Shown: piece by piece, positions 8,911 through 18,404 of the stretch
Numbering within the stretch: the stretch's first letter is position 1
How the letters are laid out: the number at the start of each line of letters is the position of its first letter
Origin: Sphingomonas sp.
GTDB lineage: Bacteria; Pseudomonadota; Alphaproteobacteria; Sphingomonadales; Sphingomonadaceae
Assembly (NCBI GenBank): GCA_017304655.1
Contig: JAFKLY010000002.1
Location: forward strand, 62,001-126,000
DNA: 64,000 nt
Direction: 5' to 3'
Made by a program: the position numbers and the translations under genes
The notes under the pieces: generated by a model
The model's database searches: none
What the model was told of the DNA's origin: nothing
Seen by the model: the letters and a program-made list of their open reading frames with translations, nothing else

Positions 8911-11736
8911 ATGCAAAGGTCGCCGATCTTCGCCTCAGCCAGCCTTGTCGCGCTGCTTTGCGCGCTTGCAACACCCGCCATCGCTCAGGACACGGCGTCT
9001 CCTGCCACGGGCAGTGCCGACGACGCCGAGACGACAGGCGAAATCATCGTCACCGCCACACGTCGCGCCAGTCCGCTCTCGAACGTGCCGATCGCTGTTT
9101 CGGCGGTGACCGCGCAGTCGTTGCAGAACAGCGGCGCTAACGACATTCGCCAGCTCAACCAGCTGGCCCCGTCGCTGCTGGTCTCCTCGACCGGATCGGA
9201 AGCGAACGGCACCGCGCGCATCCGCGGCATCGGCACCGTGGGCGACAATCCGGGCCTCGAAAGCTCGGTCGCCGTGTTCATCGATGGCGTCTATCGCTCG
9301 CGCACCGGCGCGGGCCTCACTGATCTTGGCGAGATTGAACGGATCGAGGTGCTGCGCGGCCCGCAAGGCACGCTCTTCGGCCGCAATGCCTCGGCCGGTC
9401 TGCTCAACATCGTCACCAAGGGGCCGAGCTTCAAGTTCGGCGCGAGCGGCGAAGTCACTTATGGCAATTATGATTTCTGGCGCGTCGCCGGCCGTGTGAC
9501 CGGGCCGATCAGCGAGACGGTGGCCGCCAGCCTCGATGGCGTCTATTCGCGCCGCAACGGTTTCCTCGACGTGGTCGACGCAACCGGCGCCAAGATCGGC
9601 GACACCAATGATCGCAATCGCTACCTGCTGCGCGGCCAGCTGCTGTTCGAGCCGTCGAGCGATCTCTCCGTCCGCCTGATCGCGGACTATACGAACCGGG
9701 ACGAGAGCTGCTGCGGCGCGGTCTTTATCGACACGGGCGAGGAAGTGGGCACGTCGCCCAGCAACTATACGCAAAATCCGACCAACCGCATCGTCACCAT
9801 CCTGAGCGCGCTCGGCACGAAATTCCCGAACGGCGCGACGCCCTACACGCAGGATCCCTATGCGCGGAAAGTGAGCGTCACCGCCGGCCGCAACTATGTG
9901 AGCGACCTCAAGGACTGGGGCCTCTCGGGCGAGATCAATTATGATTTCGGCGGGGCCAAGCTCACCAGCATCACGGCCTATCGCGATTACAAGTCCAAGG
10001 ACTACGGTGATTACGACTATGCCACGGCGGACCTGCTCTATCGCGATCCGGGCACATTCCGCCAGTTCCGCACCTTCACGCAGGAGCTGCGCCTGCAAGG
10101 CTCGGCCTTTGGCGAGGCGCTCGACTGGCTGGTCGGCGGCTATTACGCCAACGAGAAGCTGACGCTGCGCGACAACATCCGCTTCGGTGCCGATTATGGC
10201 CGCTTCGCGGCCTGCCGCCTGATGGCGGGCGCGGGCAACACGAGCAATCTGCCGGCTTCCAGTCTGGCGCTGTGCGGCGTGCCGATCGACGGCAATCCGC
10301 TGACGCCGGACGTGGGCAATCTCATCGCCGGCACGCAGGCGAGCCTCAATGCCGCGCTGACCCCGGCGCTGGGCGCTACGCAGGCCGGCGCGATTTCCGG
10401 CGGCCTGGGCGCGGGCCTCACCGCGCTGGCGAACATCCCCTCGGGCGCGGGTGATACGGACACGCGCTATTATCAGAAGAGCGAGAACTGGGCGCTCTTC
10501 ACGCACAATATCGTCCACCTGATGGACCGGCTCGATCTGACTTTGGGCCTGCGCTATACACATGAGAGCAAGCGCTTCAACGCCGCCCTCAACAACAACA
10601 ACGCGACCTGCGCCGCGCTTCAGTCGACGAGCCTGCCCACTCTCGCGTCCAATGCTGCGCTGGGCAGCGCCGCCGCGCTTGCCGGCGGCATCCTGACGCT
10701 GGGCTGCCTCGGCAACGCCAGCACGAGCCTCAACAGCCTCAACCTGCGGGACAGCTTCAGTGACGGGGAGTTCTCCGGCACGGCCGTCCTCTCCTACAAG
10801 CCGACCAGCTCGACGTTGCTCTACGGCAGCTATTCGCGTGGCTACAAGGCGGGCGGCTACAATCTTGATCGGTTCGAGCTGGGCAATCGCGGCGTTGCCC
10901 CGGCCATCTCGCCGATCACCTACTTCACCCCGCGCACCAATGCGGATGCTTCTTCGCTCCAGTTCGGGGCCGAGACGGTCGACGCGTTCGAGGTGGGCTT
11001 CAAGGTCAGCAAGCGCAACTGGGGCGTCAATGCCGCGCTGTTCCTGCAGGAGTTCAGCAACTTCCAGCTCAACACCTTCAACGGCACGAGCTTCGTGGTG
11101 CAGAACATCAATGGCTGCAAGAGCGCCAAGGCGGCCAATGGCACCTGCTCTGACACCAAGCCGGGCCTGACCAGCCGGGGTGTGGAGCTTGAGGCCTATG
11201 TCGCGCCGACGCGCAATTTCCGCGCCACTGCCGGCCTCACTTATGCGCGCACCAAGTTCGCCAGCCAGCTGGTCGGCAATGCGAACGGCACCCAGCCGCT
11301 CGATCCGGCGCTGTTCCTGCTGGAAGGCGCGGACAACAGCAATGCGCCGCGCTGGGTGACCACCGCCAGCATCACCTGGACGCCGGAACTGGGCGGCGGC
11401 CTCTCCGGCCTCGTCTATGTCGATAGCCGCATGACCAGCGACTATAATACCGGTTCGGATCTCTATCCCGAGAAGCGGCAGGACGGCTACACCGTCACCA
11501 ATGCCCGCATCGGCATTCGTGGTCCCGACCAGCGCTGGGCGGTGGAGTTCTGGGGGCAGAACATCTTCAACAGCGATTATACGCAGGTGGCCTTCAACAG
11601 CCCGCTGCAAAGCTCCAGCCCCAACAACCAGTCGACGGGCCAGCTCGGCCGGTTCGGTACCATGTCGAACCAGCTCTTCTCGGCCTATCTGGCTGAGCCA
11701 CGGACCTATGGCGTGACGGTGCGCGGCAAGTTCTGA
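8911..11736 (+). CDS. TonB-dependent outer-membrane receptor
   Basis: A 941-residue receptor that imports a large ligand across the outer membrane using TonB energy. It has a signal peptide (cleavage near residue 25, AIA-Q), a TonB-box-like GEIIVTATR at 43-51, a plug domain (SNVPIAVSAVTA, VFIDGVYRSR, RIEVLRGPQGTLFGRNASAGLLNIVTK) and a beta-barrel ending in a C-terminal Phe. The plug is of the sphingomonad type usually annotated for aromatic or plant-derived compounds; the real ligand is unknown. Two Ala/Gly-rich, cysteine-containing inserts near residues 430-515 and 565-610 probably form extracellular loops. The ATG at 8911 follows CAGGAGAGAACAG. No transport partners adjoin it. Confidence 0.92.
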   Translation: MQRSPIFASASLVALLCALATPAIAQDTASPATGSADDAETTGEIIVTATRRASPLSNVPIAVSAVTAQSLQNSGANDIRQLNQLAPSLLVSSTGSEANGTARIRGIGTVGDNPGLESSVAVFIDGVYRSRTGAGLTDLGEIERIEVLRGPQGTLFGRNASAGLLNIVTKGPSFKFGASGEVTYGNYDFWRVAGRVTGPISETVAASLDGVYSRRNGFLDVVDATGAKIGDTNDRNRYLLRGQLLFEPSSDLSVRLIADYTNRDESCCGAVFIDTGEEVGTSPSNYTQNPTNRIVTILSALGTKFPNGATPYTQDPYARKVSVTAGRNYVSDLKDWGLSGEINYDFGGAKLTSITAYRDYKSKDYGDYDYATADLLYRDPGTFRQFRTFTQELRLQGSAFGEALDWLVGGYYANEKLTLRDNIRFGADYGRFAACRLMAGAGNTSNLPASSLALCGVPIDGNPLTPDVGNLIAGTQASLNAALTPALGATQAGAISGGLGAGLTALANIPSGAGDTDTRYYQKSENWALFTHNIVHLMDRLDLTLGLRYTHESKRFNAALNNNNATCAALQSTSLPTLASNAALGSAAALAGGILTLGCLGNASTSLNSLNLRDSFSDGEFSGTAVLSYKPTSSTLLYGSYSRGYKAGGYNLDRFELGNRGVAPAISPITYFTPRTNADASSLQFGAETVDAFEVGFKVSKRNWGVNAALFLQEFSNFQLNTFNGTSFVVQNINGCKSAKAANGTCSDTKPGLTSRGVELEAYVAPTRNFRATAGLTYARTKFASQLVGNANGTQPLDPALFLLEGADNSNAPRWVTTASITWTPELGGGLSGLVYVDSRMTSDYNTGSDLYPEKRQDGYTVTNARIGIRGPDQRWAVEFWGQNIFNSDYTQVAFNSPLQSSSPNNQSTGQLGRFGTMSNQLFSAYLAEPRTYGVTVRGKF

Positions 11737-11762
11737 GCTCGTCCCCGCGCTGAACCTTGATG

Positions 11763-11788
11763 ACCGCTCCGGCTACGGCCGGGGCGGT
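11763..11788. terminator. Bidirectional hairpin between convergent genes
   Basis: An 11-bp stem (ACCGCTCCGGC at 11763-11773 with GCCGGGGCGGT at 11778-11788, one wobble) with a TACG loop lies between the receptor and HAD stops. The T-rich tail is weak. Confidence 0.6.
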
Positions 11789-11796
11789 TCGTCGTT

Positions 11797-12462
11797 TCAG
11801 GCGAGGCCCAAGCTCCCGGCAAGATCCGCATAGCTGGCGAAGACGCGCTCGACGCCTTCTGCCTCCAGTGCGGCGGTCAGGCTCGGCCGGGCATGGCTCC
11901 CTGCCGCAAGCCCGAAGACGCGCGCACCCGCTGCCAGCGCGGCGCGGGCGCCGACCGGCGAATCCTCGATGACCAGCGCGTCGCCCGGCGCCACGCCCAG
12001 CGCATCGGCGGCGTAAAGGTAGAGATCCGGGAAGGGCTTGCCCCGCGTCACATGTTCCCTGCCGGAATAGATATGGTCACCGAACTGGCCGGTCTGGCCC
12101 AGATGGTCGAGATGCGTGCGCAGATAGTCGGTCGAGCTGGACGAGGCGATGGCGCGCGGCAGGTGCGCCGTGCGCGCGATGAAGGCGAGCGCGCCGGGCA
12201 CGGCGGGGATCGGCTTGCGGAGCGCCTGTATCGTGGCGACGGAGAGCTGGTCGGCCATGTCCGCCGGAACGCGCGTGCCCCACTGCGTGGCGATGGCGGC
12301 CAGCGTATCGGCGCGGCTGAGGCCGATATAGGCCGCAAGCGCCTCTTCTTCGCTCGTCGGCAGACCGGCAGCGGTCAGCGCGCGGCTGAAAACCTGCGCG
12401 GAGACGATCTCGCTATCGACGATGACCCCGTCGAAATCGAAGATGATCGCGGCGGGGCTCAC
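11797..12462 (-). CDS. HAD-superfamily phosphatase, beta-phosphoglucomutase-like
   Basis: A 221-residue HAD subfamily IA hydrolase. Motif I is DFDGVIVDSE with the nucleophile Asp9 and acid Asp11; motif II is the Ser run in SSSSTDYL; motif III is the Lys of GKPFPDLYL; motif IV is VIEDSPVGARAA. A helical cap follows motif I. It probably acts on a sugar phosphate, but the substrate cannot be read. The start is a GTG at 12462 inside the yggS stop (GTGA overlap), so the two genes are coupled. Confidence 0.85.
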   Translation of the reverse strand: MSPAAIIFDFDGVIVDSEIVSAQVFSRALTAAGLPTSEEEALAAYIGLSRADTLAAIATQWGTRVPADMADQLSVATIQALRKPIPAVPGALAFIARTAHLPRAIASSSSTDYLRTHLDHLGQTGQFGDHIYSGREHVTRGKPFPDLYLYAADALGVAPGDALVIEDSPVGARAALAAGARVFGLAAGSHARPSLTAALEAEGVERVFASYADLAGSLGLA

Positions 12463-13151
12463 GCGGCGACGGGTGGCCGCGTGCCGAACAGCGCGGTGCC
12501 GATGCGCACATGCGTCGCGCCGAGCATGATCGCCGTCTCATAGTCGCCGGACATGCCCATGGAGCGGCCGGGCAGACCATGGTCGCGCGCCAGCTTGTCG
12601 AGCAGCGCGAAATAGGGGGCGGGCTCCACATCGGCCGGCGGCACGGCCATCAGGCCGACGATCGGCAGGCCGGCGTCGCGCGCCTGCGCCAGGAGCCCCG
12701 GCAGATCGGCGATAGCGCAGCCGCCCTTCTGTTCCTCCGCGCCGATATTGACCTGGATGAAGCAGTCCGGCCGCCGTCCGACCTTGTCCATCGCCTTGGC
12801 CAGCGCCACGATCAGCGAGGGGCGATCGACCGAGTGGATCGCATCGAACATGGCAACGGCGTCCTCCGCCTTGTTCGACTGGAGCTGGCCGACGAGATGC
12901 AGCACGATGTCGGGATGAACCGCTCGCAGTGCCGGCCACTTGGCCTGTGCTTCCTGCACGCGATTTTCTCCAAACACGCGCTGTCCGGCGGCGATCAGCT
13001 GAGCGATCGCCTCGGCCTCGTGCGTCTTGCTGATCGCGACGAGCGCGACTGAACCCGGCGCACGCCCGGCCACCTGCTCCATTCGCGCAATCTCTGCGCG
13101 GACGGCGGCCAGCCGTGCGGTCGCTGCCTGCTGATCCTGTTCGTCACTCAT
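12459..13151 (-). CDS. yggS: PLP homeostasis protein, YggS/PROSC family
   Basis: Binds pyridoxal phosphate and keeps free PLP and amino-acid pools in balance; it has no known enzymatic activity. The 230-residue protein has the PLP lysine at 42 (VAISKTH), then FGENRVQEAQAK, HLVGQLQSNK, IHSVDR, and the phosphate-binding SMGMSGDYETAI and GATHVRIGTALFG. The ATG at 13151 gives the normal N-terminus; the frame is open further to 13238 but that would run into the divergent thiE-like gene. It is followed by the coupled HAD gene. Confidence 0.95.
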   Translation of the reverse strand: MSDEQDQQAATARLAAVRAEIARMEQVAGRAPGSVALVAISKTHEAEAIAQLIAAGQRVFGENRVQEAQAKWPALRAVHPDIVLHLVGQLQSNKAEDAVAMFDAIHSVDRPSLIVALAKAMDKVGRRPDCFIQVNIGAEEQKGGCAIADLPGLLAQARDAGLPIVGLMAVPPADVEPAPYFALLDKLARDHGLPGRSMGMSGDYETAIMLGATHVRIGTALFGTRPPVAA

Positions 13152-13194
13152 TGCTGCGCTATGCCCATTCATCGGCGCCGCTATAAGAGGCGCC

Positions 13195-13794
13195 ATGCGG
13201 CAAGGCCAAGGCAAATCGCGCGGGCGCGTACCCGGCATCTGGCTGATGACGGACGAGCGGATGGCGCCGGGCGATCTGTCGCGCGCGGTTGCGCGCCTGC
13301 CGCGCGGATCGGCGGTGGTGCTGCGGCATTACGGACTCGCGCCTGCCGATCGGCAGGCCTTGTTCGTGCAGGTTGGGCGCACCGCGCGGCGGCGTGGTTT
13401 GGGCCTCCTGCTGGCGGGCGATGCGGCGCTCGCACGAGCCTGGAGGGCGGATGGACATCATGGCCCGGGTTGCCGGCCAGTTGGCACGGGGCCGGCGCGC
13501 ACGCGCTGGCTGCATAGCGCGCCGGTGCATGACGTGCGGCAATTGCGCGCGGCCGTTCGGGCTGGAGCGGATGCCGTGCTGGTCTCGCCGCTCTTTGCGA
13601 CGCGGTCCCATCCCGGTGCCAAGCCGCTGGGTTCGGCGCGCTTCGCCGCGCTGGCACGACTGTCGCCGGTTCCGGTCATCGCACTGGGCGGCGTCAAGCC
13701 GCGCCATGCGGGTCTGATCCGCCGGCTCGGGGCAGCCGGCTTCGCGGCCATTGACGGGCTGGTTCCGCGACGGCGTGGCGACAGGGTCACCTGA
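13195..13794 (+). CDS. Thiamine phosphate synthase-like (ThiE/TenI) protein
   Basis: A 199-residue TIM-barrel protein of the ThiE/TenI family. Visible elements are WLMTDERM near the N-terminus, a glycine-rich GADAVLVSPLFATRSHPG segment with the family's S-P-x-F-x-T-x-S-H-P core, and ALGGV before the C-terminal phosphate site. Family members couple the thiazole and pyrimidine halves of thiamine or aromatise the thiazole. The middle region (about 75-105) is divergent, so true synthase activity is uncertain. It is divergent from yggS, with 43 bases between them. Confidence 0.7.
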   Translation: MRQGQGKSRGRVPGIWLMTDERMAPGDLSRAVARLPRGSAVVLRHYGLAPADRQALFVQVGRTARRRGLGLLLAGDAALARAWRADGHHGPGCRPVGTGPARTRWLHSAPVHDVRQLRAAVRAGADAVLVSPLFATRSHPGAKPLGSARFAALARLSPVPVIALGGVKPRHAGLIRRLGAAGFAAIDGLVPRRRGDRVT

Positions 13795-13841
13795 CCGGTG
13801 CCTCAGGGGCGCCCGTCAGCTCAGCCGCACGTCAGGAAGAA

Positions 13842-14582
13842 TCAGAACTTGAAGGTTGTGCCGACGTAGACGGCCTGGCTGTCCTGCGCCTGGTCAGTCA
13901 CGGTCGGCGCGAGGCGATTGCTCGGCCCCTTGTAGCGGACGCCAGCCTGCAGGTTGAGGTTGCGCGTCAGCGAATAGCTGCTCGACACATCGACCGCATA
14001 GGTCTTCTCCGTTCCGAGCGTCGCCGGCGTATCCTCGGTCGGCGAGGCAACGGTCGCCTCACGGTTCTGGAGCTGGATATTCGCCGAGAAGCGGTCGCGC
14101 TTCGGCCGCAGCGAATAGCTCGGCATCGGCTCGAGAATCGATTTCTCGATCAGCGGATCGGGAATTGCCGGGTCGAGGCGCTGGCCGGACGAGAAGCGCT
14201 CCAGGCCTTTGGTCACGCCAAGGCGATAGGCGACTGGCGCAACGCCCAGATTGGGCAGCACACGCTCGGACGTGCCCGCGCCGGTCTGCGCGCCGGCGCG
14301 CACGAGGATGGTGAGCGAGCGGCCATCGCCGCTAGCCGGGGTGAAACGGAAACCACGGCTCTGCGATTCGCGCGCAGCCTTGGCATAGGCCTGGGCCAGC
14401 TTGTCGTCATTGGTGACGGGGGTGAACGAGCCGATGCTGCCGAGCATCCGCAACGAGACGTTCGGCACCTTGGCTTCCGGCGTCATGGCGCCGATTACGG
14501 CAGCGATCGCCGGCGAAAGGGCGAGCGAACAGGCGAGCGCACTGGCCCCCAGTCCCGCGATCCTGCCCTTGGTCAAACGCAC
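13842..14582 (-). CDS. Predicted outer-membrane beta-barrel-like protein, unknown function
   Basis: A 246-residue protein with a signal peptide (residues 1-29, ending SPAIAA) and a C-terminal half of alternating strands (YAVDVSSSYSLTRNLNLQAGVRYKG) ending in Phe, as outer-membrane barrels do. The start is set at GTG 14582, which has GGGAG about 8 bases upstream and opens straight into the signal peptide; the frame is open further upstream but without coding character. I do not recognise a named family. It is convergent with the ThiE-like gene and faces the DUF3576 gene across a 302-base gap. Confidence 0.65.
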   Translation of the reverse strand: MRLTKGRIAGLGASALACSLALSPAIAAVIGAMTPEAKVPNVSLRMLGSIGSFTPVTNDDKLAQAYAKAARESQSRGFRFTPASGDGRSLTILVRAGAQTGAGTSERVLPNLGVAPVAYRLGVTKGLERFSSGQRLDPAIPDPLIEKSILEPMPSYSLRPKRDRFSANIQLQNREATVASPTEDTPATLGTEKTYAVDVSSSYSLTRNLNLQAGVRYKGPSNRLAPTVTDQAQDSQAVYVGTTFKF

Positions 14583-14884
14583 GTCACAACTCCCGCATTC
14601 AAATTTCAGCTGAAGTTCGCTTAACCGACTCCAGTCATTACCTATCTCTATAGCATGGTGTCGGCGATGGAACCAGCGAAGGGGACGATTTGGCCAAGAG
14701 CGTGACCATTTCTCCACAGTTGCGCCTGTTCCGGTCGATACCCGCCCGTCTGTCCACTGCTTTCGCCGATTGGCGGCATCCGGGCAAGGGAGGAATCCGC
14801 CACTTGTGCCCCGGACGCGGTCGACTATAGAGGCTGATCGACAGGGAGCCCGGTTGCGACCGGACATCACAGGAACGAAACGAC
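14583..14884. other. Gene-free divergent region
   Basis: These 302 bases separate the barrel-like gene (minus) from the DUF3576 gene (plus) and must hold both promoters. TATAGAGG at 14826-14833 could be part of the plus-strand promoter. I see no RNA gene or repeat. Confidence 0.5.
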
Positions 14885-15340
14885 ATGGCGCGTAGAGACT
14901 ATCTGAAACTGACGGGCGTGGTGCTGGTGGTGGCATCCTGCTGCCTCGTCAGCGCCTGCGGCGGCCGCAGCAAAGCGCGCCCGCGCGCCGACATCGCGGC
15001 CTCGAAGGTCACGACCATCGGCGTCAATGGCTATCTCTGGCGCGCCAGCCTGGAGACGGTGTCGTTCATGCCGCTGCTCCAGACCGATTCCAGCGGCGGC
15101 GTGATTCTGACCGACTGGTATATCAATCCCGGCGCATCCAACGAGCGCATGAAGCTCACCGTGACGATCCTTGATCAGGATCTGCGGGCCGATGCGCTGC
15201 GCGTCGCGGCGAGCCGCCAGACGCTGCAGGGCAATGACTGGGTCGACGCGCCGGTGCAGGCGGCGACGACGCAGAAGCTGGAAGAGATCATCCTGACCCG
15301 CGCCCGCGATCTGCGGCGCCGCGCCATCAACGGCGGCTGA
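14885..15340 (+). CDS. DUF3576 lipoprotein
   Basis: A 151-residue predicted lipoprotein. The signal peptide ends in a lipobox LVSAC with Cys25. The body ([35 protein letters not shown]) matches the alphaproteobacterial DUF3576 family, which is typically encoded next to leuS and lptE, as here. An envelope role is likely; the mechanism is unknown. The ATG at 14885 follows CAGGAACG. It ends 50 bases before leuS. Confidence 0.88.
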   Translation: MARRDYLKLTGVVLVVASCCLVSACGGRSKARPRADIAASKVTTIGVNGYLWRASLETVSFMPLLQTDSSGGVILTDWYINPGASNERMKLTVTILDQDLRADALRVAASRQTLQGNDWVDAPVQAATTQKLEEIILTRARDLRRRAINGG

Positions 15341-15390
15341 ACCGGTCAGGCCCGGCCGGTGCGGCCAGGCATCACGGAAAAGAGGCAAGA

Positions 15391-17916
15391 GTGAGCGAGA
15401 GACGCTTCAACCCCGCGCAGGCCGATGCCCGCTGGCAGGCCGTGTGGGACGACAAGCAGACCTTCAAGGCCGGCGTGCGCCAGGGCGCGCCGAAAAGCTA
15501 TGTGCTGGAGATGTTCCCCTATCCCTCGGGGCGCATCCACATCGGCCATGTCCGCAATTATTCGATGGGCGACGTGCTGGCCCGCTTCCGGCGGATGCAG
15601 GGGCATGACGTGCTCCACCCGATGGGCTGGGACGCGTTCGGCATGCCCGCCGAAAATGCGGCGATGGAGAAGAAGGTCCATCCCGGCAGCTGGACCCGCG
15701 CGAACATCGCGGCGATGAAGGCGCAATTGAAGCGCCTCGGCTTCGCGCTCGACTGGAGCCGCGAGATCGCGACGTGCGAGCCGGATTATTACGGGCAGGA
15801 ACAGGCGCTGTTCCTGGACCTCTATGCCGCCGGTCTCGTCTATCGCAAGGAAAGCGCGGTCAACTGGGACCCGGTCGACATGACCGTGCTCGCCAACGAG
15901 CAGGTGATCGACGGCAAGGGCTGGCGCTCGGGCGCGCCGGTGGAGAAGCGCAAGCTCAGCCAGTGGTTCCTCAAGATCACCGATTTTGCCGACGATCTGC
16001 TCGATGGCCTCGGCACGCTGGAAAGCTGGCCGGACAAGGTGCGGCTGATGCAGGAGAACTGGATCGGCAAGTCGCAGGGCATGCAGTTCCGCTTCGCGCT
16101 GGAAACGCCGGTGGACGGCATCGCGACGCTGGAGGTCTTCTCCACGCGGCCGGACACACTCTTCGGTGCCAGCTTTGCTGCCATCGCCGCCGATCACCCG
16201 ATCGCGCTGGCACTGGCGCAGGACAATGCCGATCTCGCCGCCTTCGCCGAGGAATGCCGGCGCAGTGGCACGGCCGCGGCCGAGATCGAGACGCAGGAGA
16301 AGAAGGGCTACGACACCGGCCTTTCCGTGGTCCATCCGCTCGATCCGGACTGGAAGCTGCCGCTGTTCGTCGCCAATTTCGTGCTGATGGATTATGGCAC
16401 CGGTGCTGTCTTCGGCTGCCCGGCGCATGACCACCGCGACCTTGATTTCGCGCGCAAATATATGCTCCCCGTCGAGCGCGTTGTCGCGCCGCAGGGCGAG
16501 GAGACTGCGCCCATTCATGACGAGGCCTATACCGGCCCCGGCCGCCTGGTGAACTCGCGCTTCCTGGACGGGATGAGCGTGGAAGACGCCAAGGCCGAAG
16601 TGATCCGCCGCGCGGAGAGCGAAGGCTGGGGCAAGGGCACCACGGTCTGGCGCCTGCGCGACTGGGGCGTCTCGCGCCAGCGCTACTGGGGCACGCCGAT
16701 CCCGTTCATCCATTGCGCCGATTGCGGCGTGGTGCCGGTGCCCAAGGATCAGCTGCCGGTCGCGCTGCCGGAGGATGTCAGCTTCGACATTCCGGGCAAT
16801 CCGCTCGATCGGCACCCGACGTGGAAGCATGTCGATTGCCCGACATGCGGCAAGCCGGCCGTGCGCGAGACGGACACGCTCGATACCTTCGTCGATTCGA
16901 GCTGGTATTTCATCCGCTTTGCCAGCCAGCCGGACGATCAGCCGTTCGATCGCGCCGAGGCGGAGAGCTGGCTGCCGGTCGGCCAGTATATCGGCGGCAT
17001 CGAGCATGCGATCCTGCATCTGCTCTACGCCCGTTTCTGGACTCGTGCGCTCAACCACATCGGCAAGATCGGCATCACCGAGCCGTTCGCCAGCCTGTTC
17101 ACGCAGGGCATGGTGACGCACGAGACCTATCAGTCTCCCGATGGCCGCTGGCTCTCCCCGGAAGAGGTAGTCCGCCGCGAGGGGGCTTATTTCGTCGATG
17201 GCACGGGTGAGCCGGTGACGCTTGGCCGCGTGGTCAAGATGTCCAAGTCCAAGAAGAATGTCGTGGACCCGGACGAGATCATCGAGCGCTACGGCGCGGA
17301 CGCGGTGCGCTGGTTCATGCTGTCGGACAGCCCGCCCGAGCGCGATCTGCCCTGGACGGAAGCCGGCATTGAGGGCGCGTGGCGCTTCGTCAACCGGCTG
17401 TGGCGCCTGTTCGGTCAGGCGGGCGAGCGCGGGGATGGCGGCGAAGACAAGGCGCTCACCCGCAAGTTGCACCAGACCGTGGATGGCGTGGCCAAGGACA
17501 TCGAGGCACTGGCCTTCAACAAGGCCGTGGCCAAGATCTACGAACTCGCCAATGCCATCGAGAAGGCCAGTCCCTCCGCCAGCCGTGCCGAGGCGATCCG
17601 CGCCATGGCGCTGCTCGTCGCCCCGATGACTCCGCATCTGGCCGAGGAGGCCTGGGCGGAGATGGGCGAACAGGGTCTGATCGCCGACGCCATGTGGCCG
17701 CCGGTCGATCCGGCCTTGCTTGTCGAGGACGAAGTGACCATTGCCGTGCAGGTGCAAGGCAAGCTGCGCGATACGCTCACCGTCCCCAAGGGCACGGACA
17801 AGGCCACGCTGGAGAGCCTCGCGCTCGCAGCGCCCAATGTCCTGCGCACGCTGGATGGCGCCGCGCCCAGGAAGGTGATCGTCGTGCCTGATCGCCTGGT
17901 CAATCTGGTCATCTGA
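15391..17916 (+). CDS. leuS: Leucine--tRNA ligase
   Basis: Charges tRNA-Leu in the cytosol. The 841-residue class I synthetase has HIGH at 50-53 ([10 protein letters not shown]), the CP1 editing domain (about 220-420), and KMSKS at 616-620. The C-terminus has the LeuS-specific domain ([11 protein letters not shown]). The start is GTG at 15391 with AAGAGGCAAGA just upstream. The stop overlaps the lptE start (TGATG), so synthetase and LPS-assembly genes are coupled. Confidence 0.98.
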   Translation: MSERRFNPAQADARWQAVWDDKQTFKAGVRQGAPKSYVLEMFPYPSGRIHIGHVRNYSMGDVLARFRRMQGHDVLHPMGWDAFGMPAENAAMEKKVHPGSWTRANIAAMKAQLKRLGFALDWSREIATCEPDYYGQEQALFLDLYAAGLVYRKESAVNWDPVDMTVLANEQVIDGKGWRSGAPVEKRKLSQWFLKITDFADDLLDGLGTLESWPDKVRLMQENWIGKSQGMQFRFALETPVDGIATLEVFSTRPDTLFGASFAAIAADHPIALALAQDNADLAAFAEECRRSGTAAAEIETQEKKGYDTGLSVVHPLDPDWKLPLFVANFVLMDYGTGAVFGCPAHDHRDLDFARKYMLPVERVVAPQGEETAPIHDEAYTGPGRLVNSRFLDGMSVEDAKAEVIRRAESEGWGKGTTVWRLRDWGVSRQRYWGTPIPFIHCADCGVVPVPKDQLPVALPEDVSFDIPGNPLDRHPTWKHVDCPTCGKPAVRETDTLDTFVDSSWYFIRFASQPDDQPFDRAEAESWLPVGQYIGGIEHAILHLLYARFWTRALNHIGKIGITEPFASLFTQGMVTHETYQSPDGRWLSPEEVVRREGAYFVDGTGEPVTLGRVVKMSKSKKNVVDPDEIIERYGADAVRWFMLSDSPPERDLPWTEAGIEGAWRFVNRLWRLFGQAGERGDGGEDKALTRKLHQTVDGVAKDIEALAFNKAVAKIYELANAIEKASPSASRAEAIRAMALLVAPMTPHLAEEAWAEMGEQGLIADAMWPPVDPALLVEDEVTIAVQVQGKLRDTLTVPKGTDKATLESLALAAPNVLRTLDGAAPRKVIVVPDRLVNLVI

Positions 17917-18404
17917 TGCGCCGCATCGCGCTTTGCCTCGCTGTGCTTGCCGGCCTTTCGGCCTGCGGGCTGCAGCCGCTCTATTCGGGTGGGCGCAGCG
18001 GCGCGGCGGCGCAGGCGCTGGCCGGCGTGCGGGTCGACCCGATCCCCGGCAAGACCGGCTGGCTGATGCGCAATGCGCTGCAGGACCGGCTGAAGGCCAT
18101 GGGCGAGGGCAGCGCGCGCTATGTGTTGAAGATCCAGCTCGATGATCGCATCGAAGGGCTGGGCGTGCGTGCCGACGATACGGTGACACGCGAGCGGCGC
18201 ACGCTGCGCGCCCGATATCAGCTCGTCGACACGAGCAATGGCGACACGGTGCTGGACGAAACGACGGGCTGGGATGCCGGCATCGACGTGGCATCGAGCG
18301 AATATGCCACCGTCGCGGCCGAGGACAGCGCAATCGAGCGGCTGACCGAGATCGTCGCCGATCGCGTGCTGGCGCGCGTCGCGCTTGGCGCCACCCGGGA
18401 GTGA
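17916..18404 (+). CDS. lptE: LPS assembly lipoprotein LptE
   Basis: Partner of LptD in the outer membrane; it plugs the LptD barrel and helps insert lipopolysaccharide. The 162-residue protein has a lipobox LSAC with Cys17, then the family-typical GLQPLYSGG, and a mixed alpha/beta body with EYATVAAEDSAIERLTEIVADRVLARVA at the end. Position between leuS and holA is the conserved arrangement. It overlaps leuS by one base and holA by four (GTGA). Confidence 0.93.
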   Translation: MRRIALCLAVLAGLSACGLQPLYSGGRSGAAAQALAGVRVDPIPGKTGWLMRNALQDRLKAMGEGSARYVLKIQLDDRIEGLGVRADDTVTRERRTLRARYQLVDTSNGDTVLDETTGWDAGIDVASSEYATVAAEDSAIERLTEIVADRVLARVALGATRE

